Part shown: positions 5,901-11,856 of the stretch, one piece after another
Layout: every line of letters starts with the position of its first letter
Position numbering within the stretch: position 1 is the first letter of the stretch
NCBI GenBank assembly: GCA_902406135.1
Contig: CABPCX010000023.1
Location: 1-11,856 of the forward strand
Source of the DNA: an uncultured Eubacteriales bacterium
GTDB taxonomy: Bacteria; Bacillota; Clostridia; Lachnospirales; Anaerotignaceae
Direction of reading: 5' to 3'
Length of the DNA: 11,856 bases
Notes under the pieces: model-generated
Told to the model about the DNA's origin: nothing
Database searches by the model: none
What the model saw: only the letters and a program-made list of their open reading frames with translations
Position numbers and translations under genes: made by a program

Positions 5901-6788
5901 ATGGCTAAATTTGTTTTGACCTGCTGCTCAACAGCGGATATGACAAGGGAGTATTTTGAAAAGAGAGATATACCTTTTATATGTTTCCATTTCACAATGG
6001 ACGGAAAAGAATACGCAGACGATATGGGCCTTTCAATGCCCATAAAGGAATTTTATGACCGTATCGCTGCAGGCGCCCAGCCCACCACATCACAGGTAAA
6101 TACAGGAGAATATATTGATGCCTTTACTCCTATTCTCAAGGAAGGAAAGGACATAGTTCATCTCTGTCTTTCATCAGGAATTTCAGGCACATACAGCTCA
6201 TGCGTAACTGCCGCAGGCATTTTAAGAGAGGAATTCCCCGACAGAAAACTTATAATAATAGATACCCTTGCGGCATCATCAGGATACGGACTTTTAGTTG
6301 ATTTTGCGGCTGACTTAAGGGATAAGGACCTTGAGGCCGAAGAAGCTGCTCAAAAAATAGAAGAGGCAAAACTTAAGGTAAACCACTGGGTATTTTCAAC
6401 CGACCTTACATCATATTACAGAGGCGGAAGAATATCAAAGACATCTGCCATTGTGGGAGGTCTTTTAAATATCTGCCCTGTTATAAACGTAAACAGCGAA
6501 GGAAAGCTTGTTGTTGTGGGCAAGTGCAGAGGAAAGAAAAAGGCCATTGACGAAATGGTTAAAAAGATGTCTGAAAGAGCGGAAAACAGAATGGAATACA
6601 GCGGAAAATGCTATATATCAAATTCGGACTGTATGGAGGACGCCGAAAAACTTGCCTCAGCCATTGAAGAAAAATTCCCTAACCTTGACGGAAAGGTACT
6701 TATAAATAACATCGGAACGGTAATAGGTTCCCATACAGGCCCCGGCACGGTTGCGGTATTCTTTTGGGGAGACGAAAGAAAAGACTGA
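5901..6788 (+). CDS. DegV family protein (FakB-type fatty-acid-binding)
   Basis: 295 residues from ATG 5901, the normal DegV length. Family motifs appear in order: STAD (10-13), PTTSQ (61-65), LSSGISGTYSS (90-100), YYRGGRI (172-178) and GTVIGSHTGPGTVAVFF (272-288). Thr 62, Ser 92, Arg 174 and His 278 sit in the motifs that hold the fatty-acid carboxylate in FakB proteins. FakB proteins carry a fatty acid to the kinase FakA, which makes acyl-phosphate for phospholipid synthesis; no FakA (DAK-domain) gene is in this window. In the first motif the Asp that many members have before Ser is Cys here (TCCSTAD). The gene is monocistronic, flanked by terminators on both sides. Family assignment is certain; the bound lipid is inferred. 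Confidence 0.94.
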   Translation: MAKFVLTCCSTADMTREYFEKRDIPFICFHFTMDGKEYADDMGLSMPIKEFYDRIAAGAQPTTSQVNTGEYIDAFTPILKEGKDIVHLCLSSGISGTYSSCVTAAGILREEFPDRKLIIIDTLAASSGYGLLVDFAADLRDKDLEAEEAAQKIEEAKLKVNHWVFSTDLTSYYRGGRISKTSAIVGGLLNICPVINVNSEGKLVVVGKCRGKKKAIDEMVKKMSERAENRMEYSGKCYISNSDCMEDAEKLASAIEEKFPNLDGKVLINNIGTVIGSHTGPGTVAVFFWGDERKD

Positions 6789-6858
6789 TAACAGTAGGCA
6801 GTAAAAACAGGCAGGGCATTAAATATACGGCCTGTAAACTCAAAAAAAGCAAAAAATA

Positions 6859-6882
6859 AAAACCGGATGAAAATCCGGTTTT
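6859..6882. terminator. Bidirectional Rho-independent terminator between degV and the convergent gene
   Basis: AAAACCGGAT (6859-6868) pairs with ATCCGGTTTT (6873-6882) around a GAAA loop. Rightward it is followed by GTTTTATTT. Leftward it runs into TTTTTATTTTTT. It lies 70 bases after the degV stop and 3 bases beyond the stop of the minus-strand gene, so it serves both. Confidence 0.9.
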
Positions 6883-6885
6883 GTT

Positions 6886-7359
6886 TTATTTCTTAGCTAT
6901 TTTTTCAGCTTCTTTTTTAGGGTCAGCCTTTGTGAAAAGAGAAGCTTTTTCTCTTAATGATTTTTTCTTCTTGTCCGCAAGGTTTACGCCGACAACGTTT
7001 ACGATGAAAAGTCCGCTGAGTTCAACTTTTATTGTCTTTTTGGGAACAATAACGTCAAATACGTTTTTCTCTGTTATAAGAGTTACGATCTGAGGACCGA
7101 CTTTTGCTCTAACCATGCACATTTTACGTCTTTTCATAGAATTGTTGAACTGCTCGAAAACCTGTTTGTTGAAATCGTTTTCGGTAGGCTTTGCAAATTT
7201 CTTATCGATAACATATATAGGTACGACCTGCTTGTTTGCGTTTATGAAGTCCTGTGCTTCGATAGATCTTTTGTAGTTTCTGCTGCTTAATTTGTAGATA
7301 GCAAATATTGCAATAGCCAGTACCACTGCAACAATGATAAATATGTCGCTTGCGCTCAC
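6886..7359 (-). CDS. Small single-pass membrane protein of unknown function
   Basis: 157 residues that I do not recognise as a named family. One strong transmembrane helix lies at about 6-22 (IFIIVAVVLAIAIFAIY) with a short N-terminus and a basic RNYKRS stretch just after it, so the bulk probably faces the cytoplasm. The soluble part (45-128) alternates hydrophobic and polar residues like a small beta-rich domain (VVPIYVID, MCMVRAKVGPQIVTLIT, VFDVIVPKKTIKVELSGLFIVNVVGV). The C-terminal 30 residues are very Lys-rich and probably helical or disordered. The start is GTG at 7359, with GGAGGAG about 10 bases upstream; the alternative GTG overlapping that site is out of frame. It is transcribed alone, divergent from cardiolipin synthase, so it may be an envelope-related protein, but that rests only on position. 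Confidence 0.8.
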   Translation of the reverse strand: MSASDIFIIVAVVLAIAIFAIYKLSSRNYKRSIEAQDFINANKQVVPIYVIDKKFAKPTENDFNKQVFEQFNNSMKRRKMCMVRAKVGPQIVTLITEKNVFDVIVPKKTIKVELSGLFIVNVVGVNLADKKKKSLREKASLFTKADPKKEAEKIAKK

Positions 7360-7409
7360 TTTAAATTCACTCCTCCGGTCTGCTTTGTCCCTAAAGAAGG
7401 GTACGTTTT

Positions 7410-7418
7410 ATTCTAACA
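7410..7418 (-). promoter_or_regulatory. Candidate extended -10 promoter of the small membrane protein gene
   Basis: On the minus strand TGTTAGAAT (extended -10, TAGAAT at 7410-7415) lies about 50 bases before the GTG start. A weak TTTCCT sits 17 bases upstream as a possible -35. The nine bases are the same as those before the AI-2E permease gene. Confidence 0.45.
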
Positions 7419-7482
7419 CTTATTTACTGTTTAGGAAATAGGTATTTTCAAACTAAATTTAAAAAATTTTTAATGAATATTT

Positions 7483-7512
7483 TTACCACTCCTTACGGAA
7501 ATATAGTATAAT
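7483..7512 (+). promoter_or_regulatory. Sigma-A promoter of the cls operon
   Basis: TTACCA (7483-7488) and a perfect TATAAT (7507-7512) are separated by 18 bases. Transcription would start near 7519, about 40 bases before the ATG at 7558. No other good promoter is visible before the three-gene operon. Confidence 0.65.
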
Positions 7513-7557
7513 ATATTCTTAGACAATTTGCAACATTATAAATAAGGGAGGTTTCAT

Positions 7558-9024
7558 ATGCCGATACAGAACATAATAGCTGTGATACTGCTGGTGCTGC
7601 TTTTTGCCAATGTTATTCTTGCAGGCCTTACGGTTTTCTTTGAGCACAGGAATCCGGCCAGCACATGGGCATGGCTTATGGTCATACTTTTTGTGCCTAT
7701 TTTGGGATTCTTCTGCTATCTTATATTCGGCCGTGAAGCCAAAAAAGAAGAAATGTTCAGAAGAAAAGCCGAAAATGACTTTGGAACCTACTACGGCTAT
7801 ATGAGCGAGATGGATAAATACAGTATGATGATAAGCGCTCAGAGGAAGGCCATAGAAGGAAGAATAGATATAATAGACAGCAAGCATCTCAATGACCTGG
7901 CTTATCTTCATATAAACTCAGGCAGCTGCATAACATATTCAAATTCCGTAAAATCATATTTTGACGGCGAAACAAAGTTTAATGACCTCATAGAAGATAT
8001 AAGAAACGCAAAAGATTTCATTCATATGGAATACTATATAGTCAGGGGCGACAATCTGGGAAAAAGGATAGTCAGCGAACTGGAAAAGAAGGCCGCCGAA
8101 GGAGTAGAGGTAAGATTCCTCTATGACGGAATGGGAAATAATACCCTCAGCGGACGTTTTTTCAAAAAGCTGATAGCTGCCGGCGGAAAGGTCGGAAGAT
8201 TTCTTCCACCGTTTATAACAAGGCTCAATTACCGTGACCACAGAAAAATAACCGTCATTGACGGCAAAATTGGATATATCGGAGGCCTTAACATAGGCGA
8301 CGAATATCTTGGAAAGGTAAAGAGATACGGCAACTGGCGTGATACCCACATAAGAATAGAGGGAGATGCCGTTGACCAGCTTCAGCTCAGATTTATAATG
8401 GACTGGAACTTTGTATATAACAATGAAATAGAACTTTCCGATAAATATTTCCCCGAAGAGAAAAACAATAACGGAAACGTGAAGATGCAGATAGTTTCCA
8501 GCGGCCCCGACACCATGCAGCAGAACATAAGAAACGGATATTTCAAGATGATGAATGAGGCTGAAAAGAACATTTACATCACAACGCCGTACTTTGTCCC
8601 CGATGAAGGTATTTTTACAGCCTTAAAGGTAGCGGCCCTTTCGGGAATAGATGTCAGGATAATAATACCCGCAAATCCTGACCATCCCTTTGTTTACTGG
8701 GCAAGTATGTCATACTTGGGCGAACTCTTGAGAGTCGGTGTGAAATGCTATCAGTATACAAACGGATTTATCCATAGCAAAACTGTATATGTCGACGGAT
8801 TTGTAACATCCGTCGGAACGGCGAATATGGATATAAGAAGCTTTGACCTTAACTTTGAGACAAACGCATTTATATATGACAGAGAAGTGACAAGAGAGCA
8901 TGAGGAACAGTTTTTGGAGGACATCAAGAATTCCACAGAGATAACTCTCGATTGGTATGACAGAAGGTCACCCTGGTTCAGGGTAAAAGAGGCCATATCA
9001 AGACTTATTTCCCCGATGCTTTAA
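7558..9024 (+). CDS. cls: Cardiolipin synthase (phospholipase D superfamily)
   Basis: 488 residues, the usual bacterial Cls length. It catalyses the transphosphatidylation of two phosphatidylglycerol molecules to cardiolipin and glycerol at the membrane. Two N-terminal transmembrane helices (about 5-28 and 36-57) form the PLDc_N domain. Two catalytic HKD motifs follow: His 228, Lys 230, Asp 235 in HRKITVIDGKIGYIGGLN, and His 406, Lys 408, Asp 413 in HSKTVYVDGFVTSVGTAN. Both are intact, including the trailing GG-x-N and G-x-x-N elements. The ATG at 7558 follows AGGGAGGT (7545-7552). It is the first gene of an operon; the thioesterase starts 19 bases after its stop. Cls enzymes are well recognised, though some family members make or process other phospholipids. 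Confidence 0.95.
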   Translation: MPIQNIIAVILLVLLFANVILAGLTVFFEHRNPASTWAWLMVILFVPILGFFCYLIFGREAKKEEMFRRKAENDFGTYYGYMSEMDKYSMMISAQRKAIEGRIDIIDSKHLNDLAYLHINSGSCITYSNSVKSYFDGETKFNDLIEDIRNAKDFIHMEYYIVRGDNLGKRIVSELEKKAAEGVEVRFLYDGMGNNTLSGRFFKKLIAAGGKVGRFLPPFITRLNYRDHRKITVIDGKIGYIGGLNIGDEYLGKVKRYGNWRDTHIRIEGDAVDQLQLRFIMDWNFVYNNEIELSDKYFPEEKNNNGNVKMQIVSSGPDTMQQNIRNGYFKMMNEAEKNIYITTPYFVPDEGIFTALKVAALSGIDVRIIIPANPDHPFVYWASMSYLGELLRVGVKCYQYTNGFIHSKTVYVDGFVTSVGTANMDIRSFDLNFETNAFIYDREVTREHEEQFLEDIKNSTEITLDWYDRRSPWFRVKEAISRLISPML

Positions 9025-9043
9025 TAAAACGGAGGAAAAAGAA

Positions 9044-9796
9044 ATGCAGAAACCATTTACCTGGAATGTTAAAGTAAGTTCTTATGATACGGATATGAAT
9101 GCGGTGCTCAGTCCGCAGAATATGGTGAAATACCTTATGGAAACAGCCATAGAGCATACGGAAGATGCAGGCTATCCCGTGGAGAAACTGCTTGAGATGA
9201 AAAGGGGCTGGGTAGTTCTTAATTGGATAATAAAGGTTGACAAATACCCTGAATATAGAGATAATCTTGAGATACAGACATGGGCAAAGTATGGCAGTAC
9301 GCTTCAGGCAACCAGATATTTCAAAGTATACTGCCAGGGAGAAATAATAGCTGCAGCCGCTTCAAGATGGGCATTTTTAGACCTGGAAAAGAGACATCCG
9401 GTAAGATTTTCGGAAGAAATGGAAGATGCATACTGCTGTGACCTTCCCGCACCCTTTGACCCGGGAAGATTTGTGCTTCCGGCAGAAAAGGCCGAGTATC
9501 TTGCCAGCGAGAAAAGCCTTGTTGTCAGAAGAAGCGAGACAGACACCAACGGCCATACAAACAACACAAGATATGTTGAGTGGGCGGTTGACGATGTTCC
9601 CGATGACGTATATTCTTCATATATGCCCTCGGAAATAAATGTTCTTTACAGAAAGGAATGCCGCGCGGGAGACGATGTGGACGTAAAGACATACATTAGA
9701 GATATTGATGAGAATAACAAAGAGATAATTACAACTATTTCGGACACAAACGGAGGAGTTTTGTGTAAGACAGCCACTTTGTGGCACAGAAAATAA
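9044..9796 (+). CDS. Acyl-ACP thioesterase (FatA/TesA type, double hotdog)
   Basis: 250 residues, the length of bacterial members of the plant-like acyl-ACP thioesterase family (PF01643). It hydrolyses acyl-acyl carrier protein to free fatty acid and ACP in the cytoplasm. The first hotdog (about 5-125) has the pattern DTDMNAVLSPQNMVKYLME (15-33). The second (about 155-250) carries the catalytic loop ETDTNGHTNNTRYVEW (165-180), with Asp 167, Asn 169 and His 171 matching the plant catalytic residues and Glu 205 in YRKECR as the probable fourth. All appear intact. The ATG at 9044 follows GGAGG with normal spacing. It is the middle gene of the operon, 19 bases after cls and 15 bases before DUF2156. 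The chain-length preference cannot be read from the sequence. Confidence 0.93.
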   Translation: MQKPFTWNVKVSSYDTDMNAVLSPQNMVKYLMETAIEHTEDAGYPVEKLLEMKRGWVVLNWIIKVDKYPEYRDNLEIQTWAKYGSTLQATRYFKVYCQGEIIAAAASRWAFLDLEKRHPVRFSEEMEDAYCCDLPAPFDPGRFVLPAEKAEYLASEKSLVVRRSETDTNGHTNNTRYVEWAVDDVPDDVYSSYMPSEINVLYRKECRAGDDVDVKTYIRDIDENNKEIITTISDTNGGVLCKTATLWHRK

Positions 9797-9811
9797 AATT
9801 GGAGGTATTTA

Positions 9812-10774
9812 ATGAGCTGTTGTACACTTGAAAAGAAAGCCCTTCTTACAGGATTCAGGGATTTCGAACTCAAAGATAAAAAGCTGATAGAAAGTTATAC
9901 AAAGACTTGGAATCTTGACTGCTCAGACCTTTCCTTTGCCAACCTGTTTATATGGGGAGCGGACGGAAAGATGCAGTTTACGATTTCGGAGGACGTATTA
10001 TATATAAAACTTAATTTCAAAGGTTTTCCGGAATTTTTCTGGCCACCCATACCTAAAAAGGGCTCAGAATACAACTATAAAGAACTTATATGCAGAGCCT
10101 TTGATTATCTGGAAAGCAAAGGCAAGGAAGCAATCATAAGAAACATCTGGGAGCCCTTTAAGGAAATGTTTGAAAAGGCGTGCCCTTCCCTTGATATAGA
10201 GCCTGCGGAAATTTCATGGGACTATGTATATTCAAGGGAAAAACTTGCCACTCTTAAGGGTAAAAAGCTCCACGGCAAAAGAAACCATATAAACAAATTC
10301 ATACAGGAACATCCTGATTTTGAATATAAAAGACTTGAACCTTCCATGTATGATGAATGTATAGCCGTTTATGACGAATGGAAGGAAGGCAAGGGCCTTT
10401 CAGAAACTGAGTTTTCCAACGAAAGACGCTCGGTAGTCCTTGCCATAACAAATATGGAAGCCCTTGGACTTACGGGCGGAGTAATAAAGCTTGACGGAAA
10501 GATAAAGGCCTTTACAATCGGCGAGAGGATAAGGGAAGATGTCCAGCTTATCCATATCGAAAAGGCTGACAGCGAAATAAACGGACTTTTCCCCATGATA
10601 AACCAGCAGTATGTACTTAACGAGTGCAAAGACGTTGAATATATCAACAGGGAAGAGGATATGGGCATAGAGGGTATGAGAAAGGCTAAAAGAAGCTACT
10701 ACCCCGATTATATGGTTAAAAAATATTTTGCCGCCAAGGGAAAACTTACAAAGGAAGAACTTTCCGTAGAATAA
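9812..10774 (+). CDS. DUF2156 protein (MprF C-terminal-like acyltransferase fold)
   Basis: 320 residues of the free-standing DUF2156 type, with the tandem GNAT-like fold also found as the catalytic domain of MprF, which transfers lysine or alanine from tRNA to phosphatidylglycerol. Recognisable parts are the N-terminal aromatic region with SFANLFIW (41-48), the central DYVYSREKLATLKGKKLH (137-154) followed by GKRNHINKF, and the C-terminal EDMGIEGMRKAKRSYYP (282-298). No transmembrane flippase domain is present, and no aminoacyl-tRNA-related gene is nearby. Short DUF2156 proteins are mostly uncharacterised, so aminoacylation is possible but unproven. The ATG at 9812 follows GGAGGT (9801-9806). 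It is the last gene of the cls operon, and a clear terminator follows. Confidence 0.9.
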   Translation: MSCCTLEKKALLTGFRDFELKDKKLIESYTKTWNLDCSDLSFANLFIWGADGKMQFTISEDVLYIKLNFKGFPEFFWPPIPKKGSEYNYKELICRAFDYLESKGKEAIIRNIWEPFKEMFEKACPSLDIEPAEISWDYVYSREKLATLKGKKLHGKRNHINKFIQEHPDFEYKRLEPSMYDECIAVYDEWKEGKGLSETEFSNERRSVVLAITNMEALGLTGGVIKLDGKIKAFTIGERIREDVQLIHIEKADSEINGLFPMINQQYVLNECKDVEYINREEDMGIEGMRKAKRSYYPDYMVKKYFAAKGKLTKEELSVE

Positions 10775-10796
10775 TAAAATAATAAAAAAATTCCTG

Positions 10797-10825
10797 CTGT
10801 GCCAGTTATGGCACAGTATTTTTTT
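10797..10825 (+). terminator. Rho-independent terminator of the cls operon
   Basis: CTGTGCC (10797-10803) pairs with GGCACAG (10810-10816) around a 6-base loop. The stem extends outward by a G-T and a T-A pair and is followed by a run of seven Ts and then ATTTT. It is 22 bases after the DUF2156 stop. Confidence 0.9.
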
Positions 10826-10865
10826 ATTTTGCCTGCTAAAAATAATAGAGCAGTTCAGTTTTTTT

Positions 10866-10872
10866 GAGGAGG
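10866..10872 (+). promoter_or_regulatory. Ribosome binding site that fixes the lipoprotein start
   Basis: GAGGAGG ends 2 bases before ATG 10875 but 8 bases before the in-frame ATG 10881. The second spacing is optimal, so ATG 10881 is preferred. The protein becomes two residues shorter and the lipobox is unchanged. Confidence 0.65.
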
Positions 10873-10880
10873 TTATGAAA

Positions 10881-11294
10881 ATGGGATTCAGATATATACT
10901 GGCTGTTCTTGTAGTTACCGCATTTTTTGTAACAGGATGTTCTTCGGGAGCCGATAATTCGGGCAGATATTTTGACGAAAACGGCGAAGTCATCGACAAC
11001 ACACAGTTTGACCCTACATTCGGAGCAGACCTTAACGAGCAGGGCAGCGTGACAAATGACGCAGAAAATATGATGAACGATGCCGAAAATAAGGTCAGGG
11101 AAATGGGCGACAGCATCAAAGACACCGTTGACGATATGACTGACGGAAACACCGGAAGAAACACCGTTGAAGGAACAAACCCCGCATCTGACGGTTATAT
11201 GAGCCCTCAGATGACAGGCGTAAACGGAGCCGGAGACTACAGAGACAATACGACAGGAATGGCCGGCACATCACAGACAGTAAGCAACTATTAA
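10881..11294 (+). CDS. Small secreted lipoprotein of unknown function
   Basis: 137 residues from ATG 10881 (139 from ATG 10875). A short N-terminus with one Arg leads to a hydrophobic stretch and the lipobox FVTGC, with Cys 20 as the likely lipidated residue, so it should be exported and anchored to the outer face of the membrane. The mature part is acidic, Asn-, Asp- and Gly-rich and low in hydrophobic residues. A central segment (about 60-95) has a repeated NDAEN seven residues apart and a heptad-like helical look (NDAENMMNDAENKVREMGDS). The C-terminus is Gly/Thr/Asn-rich and probably disordered. There is no recognisable enzyme domain. It lies between the cls terminator and a large inverted repeat, so it is probably expressed from its own promoter, which I could not place. 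The role is unknown. Confidence 0.85.
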   Translation: MGFRYILAVLVVTAFFVTGCSSGADNSGRYFDENGEVIDNTQFDPTFGADLNEQGSVTNDAENMMNDAENKVREMGDSIKDTVDDMTDGNTGRNTVEGTNPASDGYMSPQMTGVNGAGDYRDNTTGMAGTSQTVSNY

Positions 11295-11489
11295 TAACGG
11301 CTGATAACGGTCTCTTTAAATAATGTACGGACCCAAAGCCGCAGGCTCACACCGAAGATAAGGTTTTACCCGGTGTGAGCCCTATTATGATTTATGAAAG
11401 AATGCAGGTTTTTCTTGAAAAAATGCGGCTTATATGAGAAAATAAACAATATTCACCTGAAGTTTTATAGGACAAAAAGAGGAATAGTT
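11295..11489. other. Intergenic region with a large inverted repeat
   Basis: The 195 bases between the lipoprotein and the dehydrogenase gene contain an 11-base-pair inverted repeat at 11344-11381 and a short TTTTT/AAAAA hairpin (11409-11413 with 11418-11422). I see no convincing promoter for the gene at 11490 beyond AT-rich sequence near 11431-11453. Confidence 0.5.
11344..11381 (+). terminator. Strong hairpin after the lipoprotein gene, lacking a T-run
   Basis: GGCTCACACCG (11344-11354) pairs perfectly with CGGTGTGAGCC (11371-11381), and the 16-base loop can form a small inner GGT/ACC stem. The sequence after it (CTATTATGATTTATG) has no T-tract, so it is an atypical intrinsic terminator at best. 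Alternatives are an mRNA-stabilising 3' structure or a protein-binding inverted repeat. Confidence 0.5.
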
Positions 11490-11856
11490 ATGATAAGAAT
11501 AAGCGGAATGAAGCTTAAACTGAAGGACAGAGATATAAAAAAGGCCGTTATGGCCGAACTCAGAATAAAGGAAATGTCCATAAAAAATATTATGATAAGA
11601 CGTAAATCTCTGGACGCAAGAAAGAAAGACGATATACATTACATATACACCGTTGATGTTGAGCTGGCCGAGGGAGACAAAATAATAAAGAACATCAAAA
11701 AGAGAAAGGGCGGAGCGGATATATCCGTCTCTCCCTATAAGAAGTACGAACTGCCCGAAGGCAAAATAAAGGAAGGAAAGCGTCCCGTAGTAGCCGGATT
11801 CGGACCGGCGGGAATGTTTGCCGCTCTGGTGCTGGCCGAAAAGGGAATGTGCCCCA
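11490..11856 (+). CDS. FAD-dependent dehydrogenase, COG2509 type (5' part, runs off the window)
   Basis: 122 residues are visible and the frame is still open at the window edge. The start MIRISGMKLKLKDRDIKKAV and the RRKSLDARKKDDIHYIYTVDVEL-type stretch (residues 38-59) fit the N-terminal domain of uncharacterised FAD-dependent dehydrogenases. This is followed by a dinucleotide-binding Rossmann motif, VVAGFGPAGMFAALVLAEKG (100-119), with the G-x-G-x-x-(A/G) signature. Members are usually around 450-540 residues, so most of the gene lies beyond the window. The ATG at 11490 has AGAGGA 6 bases upstream (11478-11483). The physiological substrate of the family is not established. Confidence 0.85.
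   Translation, partial: MIRISGMKLKLKDRDIKKAVMAELRIKEMSIKNIMIRRKSLDARKKDDIHYIYTVDVELAEGDKIIKNIKKRKGGADISVSPYKKYELPEGKIKEGKRPVVAGFGPAGMFAALVLAEKGMCP

Noticed and set aside
10400..11164. Open frame antisense to DUF2156 and the lipoprotein
   Set aside because: It crosses a terminator and two well-supported genes and has no start signals or recognisable domain.
1..11856. Mobile element, prophage, CRISPR or defence island
   Set aside because: No transposase, integrase, direct repeats, repeat-spacer array or known defence domain is present, and base composition looks even across the window.

Overview
The window looks like chromosomal DNA of a Bacillota bacterium of the class Clostridia. It is moderately AT-rich, nearly every gene has a strong GGAGG-type ribosome binding site, ATA and AGA codons are frequent, three genes start with TTG or GTG, and short Rho-independent terminators separate the units. 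The families (MoxR/DUF58, AI-2E transporter, CPBP protease, DegV, cardiolipin synthase, acyl-ACP thioesterase, DUF2156, small lipoprotein) fit a gut-type Lachnospiraceae or a relative. The genus cannot be told from sequence alone. I see no rRNA, tRNA, CRISPR array, insertion sequence or phage gene.

Layout. Positions 1-258 hold the possible tail of an upstream gene and a leader with several hairpins. At 259-1122 (+) is a protein made of three carboxypeptidase-regulatory/Cna-B-like beta-sandwich repeats with no visible export signal. A 347-base intergenic stretch with hairpins follows. At 1470-3307 (-) a two-gene operon encodes a MoxR AAA+ ATPase and a DUF58 protein, coupled by a 2-base gap and driven by a good sigma-A promoter at 3340-3369. 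Divergent from it, 3474-5711 (+) encodes an AI-2E-family membrane permease and a CPBP membrane protease, both with TTG starts, ending in a strong terminator. At 5901-6788 (+) is a DegV/FakB-type fatty-acid-binding protein. At 6886-7359 (-) is a small single-pass membrane protein of unknown function, sharing a bidirectional terminator with DegV. At 7558-10774 (+) lies a three-gene operon: cardiolipin synthase, acyl-ACP thioesterase and a DUF2156 acyltransferase-like protein. At 10881-11294 (+) is a small lipoprotein. From 11490 to the window end is the start of a COG2509-type FAD-dependent dehydrogenase.

How the genes may fit together. The theme is the membrane and its lipids. Cls makes cardiolipin, the thioesterase frees fatty acids from ACP, DUF2156 resembles the catalytic domain of lipid aminoacyl transferases, and DegV/FakB proteins bind free fatty acids. 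CPBP and AI-2E are integral membrane proteins. Only the operon pairings are directly supported by the sequence; the functional link is inference. I found no clearly new defence or mobile system. The points most worth a second look are the cls-thioesterase-DUF2156 operon, the apparently cytoplasmic three-repeat beta-sandwich protein with its structured leader, the promoter-then-terminator arrangement before degV, and a 15-base sequence shared by two promoter-like regions.
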